Below, in pieces: positions 1-7,895 of a stretch of 19,950 bases of DNA (the first letter of the stretch is position 1; the number at the start of each line of letters is the position of its first letter). The notes beneath the pieces are model-generated. The model saw only the letters and a program-made list of their open reading frames with translations, was not told the DNA's origin and ran no database searches. The position numbers were made by a program, and so were the translations under genes. Origin of the DNA: Methylophaga sp. (GTDB taxonomy: Bacteria > Pseudomonadota > Gammaproteobacteria > Nitrosococcales > Methylophagaceae); the NCBI GenBank assembly GCA_013139345.1, contig WTAY01000073.1, forward strand, positions 1 to 19,950, in the 5' to 3' direction.

Positions 1-143
1 GATTCAATTCGTTTCTGCATTTCATGAGCACCAGCAGATGCGGTTGCAATATAGTGAATAGCAAAAGAACTGTCTGGAGCGATCTGTTCTGCAAGGATGC
101 TTTTACCTGATTTAACACCACCAAGAATAAGTGTAGTACTCAT
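1..143 (-). CDS. cobU: CobU/CobP, adenosylcobinamide kinase / guanylyltransferase (truncated by window edge)
   Basis: Only the first 47 or so codons are visible; the gene runs off the left end. The N-terminus reads MSTTLILGGVKSGKS, a Walker A P-loop (GGVKSGKS) placed at residues 8-15 as in CobU. The family phosphorylates adenosylcobinamide and transfers GMP to it, giving AdoCbi-GDP for the nucleotide loop pathway in the cytoplasm. The start ATG (143-141) overlaps the TGA stop of cobQ (142-140) as ATGA, so translational coupling with cobQ is likely. Its place at the 3' side of a cobQ-cobD-cbiB-bluB operon supports the call. The C-terminal half cannot be checked here. Confidence 0.88.
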   Translation of the reverse strand, partial: MSTTLILGGVKSGKSILAEQIAPDSSFAIHYIATASAGAHEMQKRIE

Positions 144-1603
144 ATGTTACGCTCCGCTGGGTTTAATAGTTGTGTAAGAAAAGCAGTATCCATATGCTGT
201 TCAATCATATTCGCTAAACGCTCAATATCAGCCTCGCGTAAGGCATGATAATCAATAGGTGTGAATTCTGCGAATCTAGCCCATTTTAGCAAAGCTGCAC
301 AGGCTTCACTATGTTCAAAGATACCATGAACATAGCTACCTAATACGAGTCCATCATCACTTATTGCACCTTCATTTTGTCCATCAAGCTGACAAACAGG
401 CGCGCTTAGTGAATCGCCAACCGTGATACCTGAGTGAATTTCATAGCCTTCAACAGTGGCATTATCAAGGTGTAGCGTTCCTTTTACATTTCGTAATTGT
501 TTGACGGGCTCTAATGTTGTCGATAGATCGAGTAGTTTAAGTCCATTAATATGACTCGTTGCTCCTTCAATACCAAGAGGATCATAGATATTTTGTCCGA
601 GCATTTGATAGCCACCACAAAGGCCAATCACTTTGCCGCCATAACGACAATGTTTAGCAATCGCTTTCTGCCAGCCACTACCGACCAAAGCCTTTAAGTC
701 ATCAATCACATTTTTAGAGCCGGGTAAGATGATGAGATCAGCATCTGGAATTTCCTGATCTAAGCCAATAAATTGCAAATCAATGTGTGGGTGTAGGCGT
801 AAGGGATCAAAATCCGTGTGATTACTGATGCGAGGATAAACAGGGACAATGACTTTAAACGATGCCTGCTCACTCACTTGCTGTGTATTTATGGCATCTT
901 CGGCTTCAAGGTGAAAATCTTGTAAATAAGGTAAAACACCCAACACAGGTTTCCCCGTCTTTTTTTCTAACCATTCTAAGCCTGAAGTTAATAAGCTAAT
1001 ATCACCTCGAAAACGGTTAATAATAAAGCCTTTAACACGAGCCTGTTCAGACTCTGACAACAACGCTAATGTACCTACAAGTTGTGCAAAGACACCACCA
1101 CGATCAATGTCGGCAACTAAGATAACAGGGCAATCAACAGCCTCTGCAAAGCCCATATTTGCAATGTCACGATCACGAAGGTTAATTTCAGCAGGCGAGC
1201 CGGCACCTTCAACAATAATGTATTTATAGCGTTGCTTGAGCCGTTGATGAGACTCTAATACGGCTGCCATCGCCGTTGTTTTATAGTGATGGTAATCTTG
1301 CGCCTCCATATTATTAAGGGCATGACCATGAATAATCACTTGAGCACCAGTATCACTATTTGGCTTTAATAAAACAGGGTTCATATCAGTGTGAGCGTCA
1401 AGATTACATGCTTGCGCTTGTACCGCTTGGGCTCGACCAATTTCACCACCATCAACAGTGACTGCACTGTTTAAAGCCATATTCTGTGGTTTAAACGGTA
1501 CGACTGCATGATCTTTGCGAACTAACCAACGGCAGATTGCAGTAACGACAGTACTTTTACCCGCGTCAGAACTGGTGCCTTGGATCATTAATGTTGTGCT
1601 CAT
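140..1603 (-). CDS. cobQ: Cobyric acid synthase CobQ/CbiP
   Basis: A 487-residue glutamine-dependent amidotransferase, the usual family length. It amidates four side chains of adenosylcobyrinic acid a,c-diamide to give adenosylcobyric acid, using ATP and glutamine in the cytoplasm. The N-terminal dethiobiotin-synthetase-like ATPase domain begins MIQGTSSDAGKST (P-loop) and continues with PFKPQNMALNS and VEGAGSPAEINL. The C-terminal type 1 GATase domain has the nucleophile C329 in GLCGGYQMLG and H426 in YVHGIFEH. I start at the ATG at 1603, not the in-frame ATG at 1645, because MSTTLMIQG is the family N-terminus and because 1603 overlaps the cobD stop as ATGA (1600-1603). Presence of this enzyme argues for de novo corrinoid synthesis or cobyrinate use, since BtuB-salvaged cobinamide would bypass it. 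Confidence 0.96.
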   Translation of the reverse strand: MSTTLMIQGTSSDAGKSTVVTAICRWLVRKDHAVVPFKPQNMALNSAVTVDGGEIGRAQAVQAQACNLDAHTDMNPVLLKPNSDTGAQVIIHGHALNNMEAQDYHHYKTTAMAAVLESHQRLKQRYKYIIVEGAGSPAEINLRDRDIANMGFAEAVDCPVILVADIDRGGVFAQLVGTLALLSESEQARVKGFIINRFRGDISLLTSGLEWLEKKTGKPVLGVLPYLQDFHLEAEDAINTQQVSEQASFKVIVPVYPRISNHTDFDPLRLHPHIDLQFIGLDQEIPDADLIILPGSKNVIDDLKALVGSGWQKAIAKHCRYGGKVIGLCGGYQMLGQNIYDPLGIEGATSHINGLKLLDLSTTLEPVKQLRNVKGTLHLDNATVEGYEIHSGITVGDSLSAPVCQLDGQNEGAISDDGLVLGSYVHGIFEHSEACAALLKWARFAEFTPIDYHALREADIERLANMIEQHMDTAFLTQLLNPAERNI

Positions 1604-2589
1604 TGTACTGATACCTCGTGTAAGGCGTGTTCTAAGCGTTGCCAATCGTGTTCTGTTTTCGGCAAGCCAAAACGTAGGCTTTTAGGTTGCTCAAATAAGC
1701 GAGTATAAATACCTTGCGAGGCTAGTTGCTGATGTATTTTCTCTGCATTTGAAGTGGGAACCCATTGAAACAAACTACAGCCACGAATTGTTGGGAAGCC
1801 AGAATAAGTAAGCAGCTCTTCTAATCGACGACCTTGTTGTTGCAATAAGTGGCGAGAGAGTGTCTGCCAGTGTGTATCGGCTAAGGCTAATTGAGTAAGA
1901 TAACGTGAAGCACCCGCAATAGGCCAAGGACCTAAACGTTCAGCGAGTAAGCTTAGTAGTTTGGCTTCTGCTAACACAAAGCCTGTTCTTAGCCCAGCCA
2001 AACCAAAAAACTTGCCGATTGATCTAAGTACAATTAAACCTTGTTGGGGACATTTCCTACTTAAACTTTGTTCTGGCGTAACATCAATAAAGGCTTCATC
2101 AACAATCAGCCAGCCACCGTGTTGGGCGAGTTGTTGATGCCATTCTGCTAACTGTTGTGGCGCAAAAAGTTGCCCCGTCGGGTTATTAGGATTGATGATG
2201 AGCAACACATCAAGTGTATCAATATGATCGTTAATTGTTAATGGGTCAAGGGTAACAATATCATGACCAGCGTGGTGCCATGCATAGTGATGTTCAGCAT
2301 AAGATGGCGATATTAAACCAACACGGCTATGTGGGCGACAGTGTGGCAATGCTTGAATGGCAGCTTGGGATCCTGATACCGCTAATAGTGAATCACATTG
2401 ATAATATGTTTGAGCCGTTTCAACTAAGCCATCATCATCTTGAGGTAATTGACACCAGATCATTTTAGGCAATTCATCAGGCACAGGCCAAGCATGAGGG
2501 TTAAGCCCCGTTGAGAGATCTAACCAGTTATCTTTGGCAATTTTATATTGCCGAACCATCGTGTTTAATTTACCACCATGTTCAAGCAT
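1600..2589 (-). CDS. cobD: L-threonine-O-3-phosphate decarboxylase CobD (CobC of the aerobic nomenclature)
   Basis: A 329-residue fold-type I PLP enzyme of the aminotransferase I/II family. It decarboxylates threonine phosphate to (R)-1-amino-2-propanol phosphate, the linker that CbiB attaches to cobyric acid. The MLEHGGKLN start is characteristic of the cobalamin CobC/CobD group, followed by LDLSTGLNPHAWP. Also visible are NPNNPTG near residue 133, the VDEAF motif, and the Schiff-base lysine K193 in SIGKFFGLAGLRTGF. The 3' end overlaps cobQ by 4 nt and the 5' end overlaps cbiB by 8 nt. Histidinol-phosphate aminotransferase is a paralogous alternative, but the N-terminus and operon position favour CobD. 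Confidence 0.93.
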   Translation of the reverse strand: MLEHGGKLNTMVRQYKIAKDNWLDLSTGLNPHAWPVPDELPKMIWCQLPQDDDGLVETAQTYYQCDSLLAVSGSQAAIQALPHCRPHSRVGLISPSYAEHHYAWHHAGHDIVTLDPLTINDHIDTLDVLLIINPNNPTGQLFAPQQLAEWHQQLAQHGGWLIVDEAFIDVTPEQSLSRKCPQQGLIVLRSIGKFFGLAGLRTGFVLAEAKLLSLLAERLGPWPIAGASRYLTQLALADTHWQTLSRHLLQQQGRRLEELLTYSGFPTIRGCSLFQWVPTSNAEKIHQQLASQGIYTRLFEQPKSLRFGLPKTEHDWQRLEHALHEVSVQ

Positions 2590-3496
2590 AAGTCAGCCCA
2601 GAGAGTAGCAGTAACACGATGACCCACAGCACGATGCTATGGCGCAACAATGTTAATGCTCGGTGTATATCAATGGCTTTAGGTTCATGACCACTGCCTA
2701 GAATTATTCGCTTATGCCAATGACCATCATATTGGGCTGGGCCACCTAAAGTAATGTTCAATGCCCCAGCACCCGATGCCATGACAGGGCCAGCATTAGG
2801 ACTATCCCAATGATGGGCTTGTTGTCGCCAAGCACGTAAGCCTAATCGTGTATTACCGATTAAGGCATAGGTCAAGGCTGTCAGTCGAGCGGGAATATAA
2901 TTAAGCACATCATCTAACCTTGCTGCAAAACGCCCAAAATAAAGATAACGTTGATTTCGGTAACCCCACATAGCATCAAGCGTATTGGCTAAACGATAAA
3001 AGAGAACAGCAGGGGCACCGCCGATTAAGAACCAGAGTAATGCTGAAAACACACTATCAGCACCATTTTCTAAAACAGATTCAATCGCTGCACGAGGAAT
3101 ATTTAATGTGACCGGATCGCGACTAACAATACGACTTGTATGAAAACGAGCACGGTGCAGATCGTCTGATTGAAGTGCATCAGCGATGGATTTGGCATGA
3201 TCAGATAAGCTTTTATGACCAATACAGAATAGGAGTATAAGGAGTGTGAAAATATCGCCAATAAGATCAATATTAGCTAAGTAATAACTCAGGGCTGTAA
3301 AGGGGATTAATAAGAAGAAAACAGCTAAAAAGCCGCGTAATATTTGCTGGTGTTTAGATGAATTAGGCTGATAAAGCCGCTGTTCAATTACTTTTGTTAA
3401 ATGGCCAAAGCCAACCAAAGGGTGCCAGCGTTTAGGTTCGCCTAAAAGCCAATCAAGCACGAGCGCGAGTATTATCATCAGAGTAGCAATGAGCAT
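2582..3496 (-). CDS. cbiB: Adenosylcobinamide-phosphate synthase CbiB (CobD of the aerobic nomenclature)
   Basis: A 304-residue integral membrane protein that condenses adenosylcobyric acid with aminopropanol phosphate. Family signatures in order are DWLLGEPKRWHPLVGFG near the N-terminus, SRDPVTL, ESVLENGADSVFSALLWF, ANTLDAMWGYRN, RLDDVLNYIPARLTAL and SPNAGPVMASGAGALN. Hydrophobic segments are seen at residues 1-17, about 55-95 (two spans), about 150-165 and at the C-terminus (about 285-303). Length matches the family. The 3' end overlaps cobD by 8 nt; the bluB stop lies 5 nt upstream of its start. It sits directly next to the gene making its aminopropanol-phosphate substrate. Confidence 0.95.
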   Translation of the reverse strand: MLIATLMIILALVLDWLLGEPKRWHPLVGFGHLTKVIEQRLYQPNSSKHQQILRGFLAVFFLLIPFTALSYYLANIDLIGDIFTLLILLFCIGHKSLSDHAKSIADALQSDDLHRARFHTSRIVSRDPVTLNIPRAAIESVLENGADSVFSALLWFLIGGAPAVLFYRLANTLDAMWGYRNQRYLYFGRFAARLDDVLNYIPARLTALTYALIGNTRLGLRAWRQQAHHWDSPNAGPVMASGAGALNITLGGPAQYDGHWHKRIILGSGHEPKAIDIHRALTLLRHSIVLWVIVLLLLSGLTYA

Positions 3497-3501
3497 GGGT
3501 A

Positions 3502-4155
3502 TTATTTATTTTCCCAACTATTTTCAAATAATACATCATCTAAAGGGCTACCTTGTCGCCAGTTTTCTAGCTCTAACATAGGGGCAGAGTAAAATTCATC
3601 AACATGGCCTAAACATAAGACTGCCACGGCTTGAGCACCTTGAGGAATAGATAATAGTTTAGCGAGATCGCTAGGTTCAAAAAGTGAAACCCAGCCCATA
3701 CCAATTCCTTCTGCTCTGGCAGCTAACCACATATTTTGAATGGCACAAGAGACGGAAGCGAGATCCATCTCAGGCATGGTTCGGCGACCAAAAATATGGT
3801 GCTCACGTTGATCCATCAAAGTCATTACTAATAGTTCAGCACATTGGGCAATGCCTTCAACTTTTAATTGCATAAACGCTTGTTGGCGTTCAGCTAAGTG
3901 TTCAGCTGTTTTGATACGTTCTTTATCAACAAGGTTTTTTATATCTAAGCGGATTGATGAATCAGTAATGCGAATAATACGCCATGGTTGCATCAGGCCA
4001 ACACTGGGAGCATGATGACCTGCCATTAAAATACGTTCGAAGACCGCTTTATCAATAGGCGTGGGTAAAAAGTGACGCATATCACGCCGCTCTTCAATAG
4101 CGCGATAAACAGCTAAACGCTCTGCATCAGTAAAGGCATGTTTAGATATGCTCAT
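3502..4155 (-). CDS. bluB: 5,6-dimethylbenzimidazole synthase BluB
   Basis: A 217-residue flavin-destructase of the nitroreductase fold. It uses O2 to break reduced FMN and form 5,6-dimethylbenzimidazole, the lower ligand of B12. The N-terminal pattern RRDMRHF (residues 23-29), APSVGLMQPWRI, GMGWVSLF and LCLGHV are typical of BluB rather than generic nitroreductases. D25 and S157 are candidates for the catalytic Asp and Ser known from the rhizobial enzyme; this alignment is by eye. It is second in the riboswitch-controlled operon, 21 nt after the membrane-protein gene and 5 nt before cbiB. An oxygen-dependent lower-ligand route implies aerobic or microaerobic growth. Confidence 0.94.
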   Translation of the reverse strand: MSISKHAFTDAERLAVYRAIEERRDMRHFLPTPIDKAVFERILMAGHHAPSVGLMQPWRIIRITDSSIRLDIKNLVDKERIKTAEHLAERQQAFMQLKVEGIAQCAELLVMTLMDQREHHIFGRRTMPEMDLASVSCAIQNMWLAARAEGIGMGWVSLFEPSDLAKLLSIPQGAQAVAVLCLGHVDEFYSAPMLELENWRQGSPLDDVLFENSWENK

Positions 4156-4176
4156 TAGGTTTGGTAAACCGAGAGT

Positions 4177-4755
4177 CTATATTGATTCATTTGAGGGGGT
4201 ATGAGTACTTTTATTTAAGGATATTATGAGGCTATGGCAGATCGCCGCAATCGAAATATGAAAAACACCATTAGCAAGATAACTAGGAAAATACTGAACG
4301 AAACGATGACCAAGTTCAATAAAAGTCGGCTCAGCATAGCGACCAGAGAAAAAATAGAAACCACCGCTAGAAATGAGTGTACAGAGTGCAATAGACATTG
4401 TAAGTGCTATAGATAAAGGTACTAATGTGCGTAAGGTAAATTGATATTGCTTGGCATACCACGCTCCTGCAAGCCAGAGTGAACCATAAGCAGGAATTAA
4501 TAATGGGTAGGCAGGGGATACACAATAACTACTGACTCCAGTCCAAGTGATAGCGAAGTAATCAATGAAGCCTGCAATGATTAATAATGCTGGGAAAGTC
4601 CATTTCGATGAGAGATATAACCCAGCCAAAAAGAAGGTAGCCCAAGAGGCACTAGGCAAATTGGTAAAGGTTGAAAAATGATGAGCACGGGTAATAATCA
4701 TAAGTGCGATTAATACGAGACCAATAATAATTTGATGCTGACGAGATAAAGTCAT
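4177..4755 (-). CDS. Six-TM integral membrane protein under cobalamin riboswitch control, putative corrinoid-related transporter
   Basis: A 192-residue hydrophobic protein, first gene of the cobalamin operon. About six membrane segments are visible: residues 7-20, 34-48, 51-68, 80-98, 108-131 and 162-184. Conserved-looking polar or aromatic motifs are TRAHHF after TM1, SASWATFFLAG, and SPAYPLLIPAYGSLWLAG. An in-frame ATG exists at 4833 but lies inside the riboswitch; the ATG at 4755 has a GGAGAG Shine-Dalgarno at 4765-4760, so I use it. Size and six helices resemble ECF-transporter S components, but no EcfA/EcfT genes are adjacent. Riboswitch control and operon position suggest transport of a corrinoid, cobalt or a lower-ligand precursor. 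Function is inferred from context only. Confidence 0.7.
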   Translation of the reverse strand: MTLSRQHQIIIGLVLIALMIITRAHHFSTFTNLPSASWATFFLAGLYLSSKWTFPALLIIAGFIDYFAITWTGVSSYCVSPAYPLLIPAYGSLWLAGAWYAKQYQFTLRTLVPLSIALTMSIALCTLISSGGFYFFSGRYAEPTFIELGHRFVQYFPSYLANGVFHISIAAICHSLIISLNKSTHTPSNESI

Positions 4756-4930
4756 ACGGCTCTCCAGTATGCCGACCCGCACACAAAATGGATAAAAATA
4801 TTTTAGGCCGGTATCCGGACTTAATGAATACATGATTCATTTACCGTTGCGGGGGCAGTGTAGGACTTGTCTTAATAAGACGCACCCACTTCCCGTTTAC
4901 TTAATAGCGCAACACTACTAACACCTAAAA
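4756..4930 (-). promoter_or_regulatory. Cobalamin (B12) riboswitch upstream of the bluB-cob operon
   Basis: On the minus strand the aptamer is bounded by a perfect 7-bp P1 (TTTTAGG at 4930-4924 with CCTAAAA at 4807-4801). Inside are GGGAAGTGGGTG, the invariant B12 box CTGCCCCCGCAACGGTAA and GTCCGGATACCGGCC. Downstream, GTGTGC/GCATAC (4784-4779 and 4772-4767) forms a hairpin that ends one base before the GGAGAG ribosome site. This suggests control of translation initiation through the P13/kissing-loop element when B12 binds, although the mechanism is inferred. Confidence 0.95.
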
Positions 4931-4939
4931 GAAGCGAGA

Positions 4940-4969
4940 AGAATAAGTAGTTGTTATATACATTGTCAA
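4940..4969 (-). promoter_or_regulatory. Sigma70-like promoter for the cobalamin operon
   Basis: On the minus strand a perfect -35 TTGACA (4969-4964) is followed after 18 bp by TATTCT (4945-4940), a 4/6 match to the -10 consensus. Transcription would start just before riboswitch P1 at 4930. Confidence 0.55.
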
Positions 4970-4985
4970 TTCTTAAAGTTTAATC

Positions 4986-5014
4986 TTGACTAAAATAGTA
5001 AGGATATCTATGAT
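4986..5014 (+). promoter_or_regulatory. Sigma70-like promoter for btuB
   Basis: TTGACT (4986-4991), 17-bp spacer, TATGAT (5009-5014): 5/6 matches in each box at ideal spacing. The predicted start near 5021 is just upstream of the riboswitch P1 at 5024, so position and spacing agree. Confidence 0.75.
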
Positions 5015-5023
5015 CTTCGCCAT

Positions 5024-5205
5024 CTTTAGGTGCTCTGTCATTATTGACGGTGTTAAAAGGGAAGTCGGTGTAAGACCGACGCTGCCCCCGCAACGGTAAT
5101 CAGTGTAAATATGAAAGTCCGGAAACCTGCCTGAAGTTTTTTACAACCCTCATGGTTGTACCCCTATTTTTTGGAACGCGGGTGAGCGATTCCTCAGGAG
5201 AAACA
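5024..5205 (+). promoter_or_regulatory. Cobalamin (B12) riboswitch upstream of btuB
   Basis: P1 is CTTTAGG (5024-5030) with CCTGAAG (5130-5136). Within it are AAAAGGGAAGTCGGTG, the B12 box GCTGCCCCCGCAACGGTAA (5081-5099) and GTCCGGAAACCTGCC. A P13-like hairpin TACAACC/GGTTGTA (5142-5148, 5154-5160) has loop CTCAT; its TCAT (5150-5153) can pair with ATGA at 5111-5114, a plausible L5-L13 kissing contact. A T6 run (5167-5172) follows six bases after the stem, and AGGAG lies 6 nt before the btuB start. Both terminator-like and ribosome-site control are possible. Confidence 0.96.
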
Positions 5206-7053
5206 ATGCAAAACTCTTATGGGCCCAAAGCCCTACGTACTTCCGTACGCCTTACTTTAGCGGCTATTGCTGTCTCTAGTATTCCCTTTTCAGTTACTGC
5301 CGATGAACAGTTAGATGCAATGACTGTAACAGCTAATCGCATGCCTTCGCTTAATGTTCTAGCGCCTACAACCGTGATTACTCGTGCGGATATTGAACGT
5401 TTACAGATCAATGATTTACCAAGTTTATTATCACGTCAGCCTGGTATTGATATGACGGTATCTGGTGGTATAGGGAAAGTAAGTAGTATCCATATACGAG
5501 GTACAAACTCAGATCATGTTCTATTTTTAGTTGATGGTGTTAAATGGCATTCTGCAACATTGGGGGGTACCTCAATCCAAGACTTCCCTGTAGAACAAGT
5601 TGAGCGCATTGAAATTGTACGCGGCTCTCGCTCTGGCTTGTATGGTTCTGAAGCTATTGGCGGTGTTATTCAAATCTTTACTCGCCAAGGTCAGCAAGGC
5701 TTTACCCCTTATGCTAAAGCTTCTTACGGTAGCCATGACTCTAAACAGTTTTCTGCTGGAGTAAGCGGTGGCGATGAGTTAACTGAATATAATCTAAGCA
5801 TCAATCATCAATCAACAGAAGGCATTAATGCACGCACAGATAAAAATCTAGATAAAGATGGCTATCGTAGCAACAGTGTTTCAGCAAATGTTAAGCATAA
5901 AGTGACTGATAATGTAGAATTAACTGCTAGCATTTTGCGTGCAGAATCACACAATGATGCAGATGCCGGAAAGTGGGGATCTGCTGCAGAAATTAATACG
6001 TCAAATAATACACAGCAGGTACTTCAAGCAGGAATAACTGCCGATGTAACGGAGGATTGGGCTCTTAATTTACAATTAGGTGAAAGTCGCGATGAAAATG
6101 ATAATAGCGATATTGGTGGATTCACTCCTACTAGTAACTTCAATACACGGCATCGCTTTGTTACATTAATCAATACAGTAAATATATTTCAAGAGCATTA
6201 CCTTAATATTGGTTTAGATTACATCGTAGATGATATAGATGGATCTGCAGATTATGCTGAAACTAGTCGCGATAATAAAGCTATCTTTATTAGTTGGCAG
6301 GCTAATGTTGATCAATTTAGCTACTTACTTAGCGTTCGTCATGATGATAATGAACATTTTGGCAGTAAAAATACAGGTACAGCTGAGTGGGGGTATCAAT
6401 TTAAGCCGACTTTACAATTTGTGATGAGTGCTGGCACATCATTTAAAGCCCCTACATTTAATGATCTCTATTGGCCGTTCGTTGGTAATAAAGATTTACA
6501 ACCAGAAGAGTCAACATCGTGGACAATGGGACTTAATGGGAAAAATGATCTTTTTGATTGGGGTGTCAATATTTACCATACCAAAATTGATGATTTAATT
6601 GATTGGGCTCCTACTTCATATGATCCAAATATATGGGTCCCCACCAATATTAATCAAGCTAAAGTTAAAGGACTTGAGTTTGATATATCAACGGTATTAA
6701 TAGGCGCTGATATATCAGCTAATGCATCATTCTTAAAACCAGAAGATGAAGCCACAGGAAATCTATTAGCTCGTCGATCTCAACGTTTAGCTAATATTCA
6801 TATTGATAAACAAAAAGGTGCATGGTCAACTGGAGCTAGTTTAAAGTTAAGAGGACATAGCTTTGATAATGCCTCAAATACGATTCGCTTAGGCGGCTAT
6901 GGTTTATTAGACTTACGAGTTTCTTATAAAATTGATAGTGACTGGTCAGTTCAGGCAAATATTAAAAATGTATTTGATAAAGAATACCAAACGGTTAAGG
7001 ACTACAATAGTTTAGATCGTACGGGTATGGTTACTCTTTCTTATACGCCATAA
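5206..7053 (+). CDS. btuB: TonB-dependent vitamin B12 outer-membrane receptor BtuB
   Basis: A 615-residue outer-membrane beta-barrel, close to the 614 residues of E. coli BtuB. The ATG at 5206 is chosen over the upstream in-frame ATG (5152) because AGGAG precedes it by 6 nt, it starts the signal peptide, and 5152 lies in the riboswitch. The signal peptide ends near residue 32 (SVTADEQ). The TonB box is DAMTVTANR (about 37-45). The plug domain (about 48-150) carries IHIRGTNSDHVLFLVDGV, VERIEIVRGSRSGLYGSEAIGGVI. The barrel follows, ending NIKNVFDKEYQTV and TLSYTP; the final residue is Pro rather than the more usual aromatic. It imports cobalamin using TonB energy. BtuCDF homologues are not in the window. 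Confidence 0.96.
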   Translation: MQNSYGPKALRTSVRLTLAAIAVSSIPFSVTADEQLDAMTVTANRMPSLNVLAPTTVITRADIERLQINDLPSLLSRQPGIDMTVSGGIGKVSSIHIRGTNSDHVLFLVDGVKWHSATLGGTSIQDFPVEQVERIEIVRGSRSGLYGSEAIGGVIQIFTRQGQQGFTPYAKASYGSHDSKQFSAGVSGGDELTEYNLSINHQSTEGINARTDKNLDKDGYRSNSVSANVKHKVTDNVELTASILRAESHNDADAGKWGSAAEINTSNNTQQVLQAGITADVTEDWALNLQLGESRDENDNSDIGGFTPTSNFNTRHRFVTLINTVNIFQEHYLNIGLDYIVDDIDGSADYAETSRDNKAIFISWQANVDQFSYLLSVRHDDNEHFGSKNTGTAEWGYQFKPTLQFVMSAGTSFKAPTFNDLYWPFVGNKDLQPEESTSWTMGLNGKNDLFDWGVNIYHTKIDDLIDWAPTSYDPNIWVPTNINQAKVKGLEFDISTVLIGADISANASFLKPEDEATGNLLARRSQRLANIHIDKQKGAWSTGASLKLRGHSFDNASNTIRLGGYGLLDLRVSYKIDSDWSVQANIKNVFDKEYQTVKDYNSLDRTGMVTLSYTP

Positions 7054-7063
7054 GTTAAAACCG

Positions 7064-7098
7064 TTTCTAGGCTTGCAGGTTAGCTGCAAGCCTAGAAA
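7064..7098. terminator. Bidirectional terminator-like hairpin between btuB and cobC
   Basis: TTTCTAGGCTTGCAG (7064-7078) and CTGCAAGCCTAGAAA (7084-7098) form a perfect 15-bp stem with a 5-nt loop. It lies 10 nt after the btuB stop and 5 nt after the cobC stop, between convergent genes. Poly-U tracts are weak on both sides (TTTT on the minus side), so termination is likely but not textbook. Confidence 0.75.
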
Positions 7099-7103
7099 TA
7101 TGT

Positions 7104-7703
7104 TTACAAATTCCTACCATGAAAACTTAAAATAGGTGGATAGTCATCATATTGCTTAATTCGGCTTAGGCAAGCATAGGGTACTTCTAGTCGGAAAAGG
7201 TTAGTGCTTGGGTAGCCTAGAATATTACTTATAATTGTTCTGATTACACCACCATGAGTGACCAGTAGACAGTGTTCTATTTTGTCCTCATGAAGTGATG
7301 TTAGTAAAGACTGCCATGCGGTCATTATGCGTGTTTCAAAGTCGTTGTATGCCTCGCCATTAGGTGGCGTGATTGTTGAAGGTGATTGTATGAACTGAAT
7401 CAGTTTTTCGGCATCATCACTGCCATATAAATCTGTTAATAACTGTCCATCCCATTGACCAAAGTTAACTTCTTGAAATTGCTTATTTACTTCTAAGGGC
7501 AAAGATAATTGACTACTGATTTCTTCAGCAAATGCATGGCAACGTTGCAGAGGAGATGTCACAATTTTTTGCCACGGTTCAATAGCAAGTGAATGTACTT
7601 GTTGCCAACCTAACTCTGATAATGGGGTATCGGTACTCCCTAATAGTTTTTTGCCACCGGCAACATCACCATGGCGGAGTAAATCAATTGTTATTTCAGT
7701 CAT
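7104..7703 (-). CDS. cobC: Alpha-ribazole phosphatase CobC, histidine phosphatase superfamily
   Basis: A 199-residue histidine phosphatase. The catalytic phospho-acceptor is H11 in LLRHGD. SPLQRC, the acidic EVNFGQWDG segment and THGGVIR complete the active site signature. The family removes phosphate from alpha-ribazole-5'-phosphate or adenosylcobalamin-5'-phosphate at the end of nucleotide loop assembly. Sequence alone cannot separate CobC from other phosphoglycerate-mutase-like phosphatases, but LLRHGDVAGG and GSTDTPLSELG are CobC-like and the gene faces btuB in a B12 block. No cobalamin riboswitch is visible upstream of it. Confidence 0.85.
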   Translation of the reverse strand: MTEITIDLLRHGDVAGGKKLLGSTDTPLSELGWQQVHSLAIEPWQKIVTSPLQRCHAFAEEISSQLSLPLEVNKQFQEVNFGQWDGQLLTDLYGSDDAEKLIQFIQSPSTITPPNGEAYNDFETRIMTAWQSLLTSLHEDKIEHCLLVTHGGVIRTIISNILGYPSTNLFRLEVPYACLSRIKQYDDYPPILSFHGRNL

Positions 7704-7895
7704 ATTATCAAGTTAAATTAGTAGCAGCTTATTAATTAAGTTTAAGATGGTTTTGTGAAAATTATTTAATTTTATATAGATAAATAATTAAAATAAGAAT
7801 CTAGCATTGTTTTAGAGGTTTTTTCTCTCTAAATATGGTTTATATAATTAAGGTCTCAAATTGGTTGCATTTGGTAATTAAATCATTATTATAGG
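7704..7895. other. AT-rich divergent intergenic region with two small inverted repeats
   Basis: Separates divergent cobC and the phosphatase gene. AATTATTTA (7760-7768) with TAAATAATT (7781-7789) forms a 9-bp all-AT stem with a 12-nt loop. TTTAGAG (7811-7817) with CTCTAAA (7827-7833) forms a 7-bp stem. A TATAAT lies at 7843-7848 on the plus strand but no good -35 is at proper spacing. No gene was found. Confidence 0.4.

Noticed and set aside
1604..1645. Upstream in-frame ATG (1645) for cobQ
   Set aside because: The extra 14 residues lie inside cobD and are absent from the family N-terminus; the ATG at 1603 forms the ATGA overlap.
5152..5205. Upstream in-frame ATG (5152) for btuB
   Set aside because: It sits in the loop region of the riboswitch P13 hairpin, and the ATG at 5206 has AGGAG and begins a proper signal peptide.
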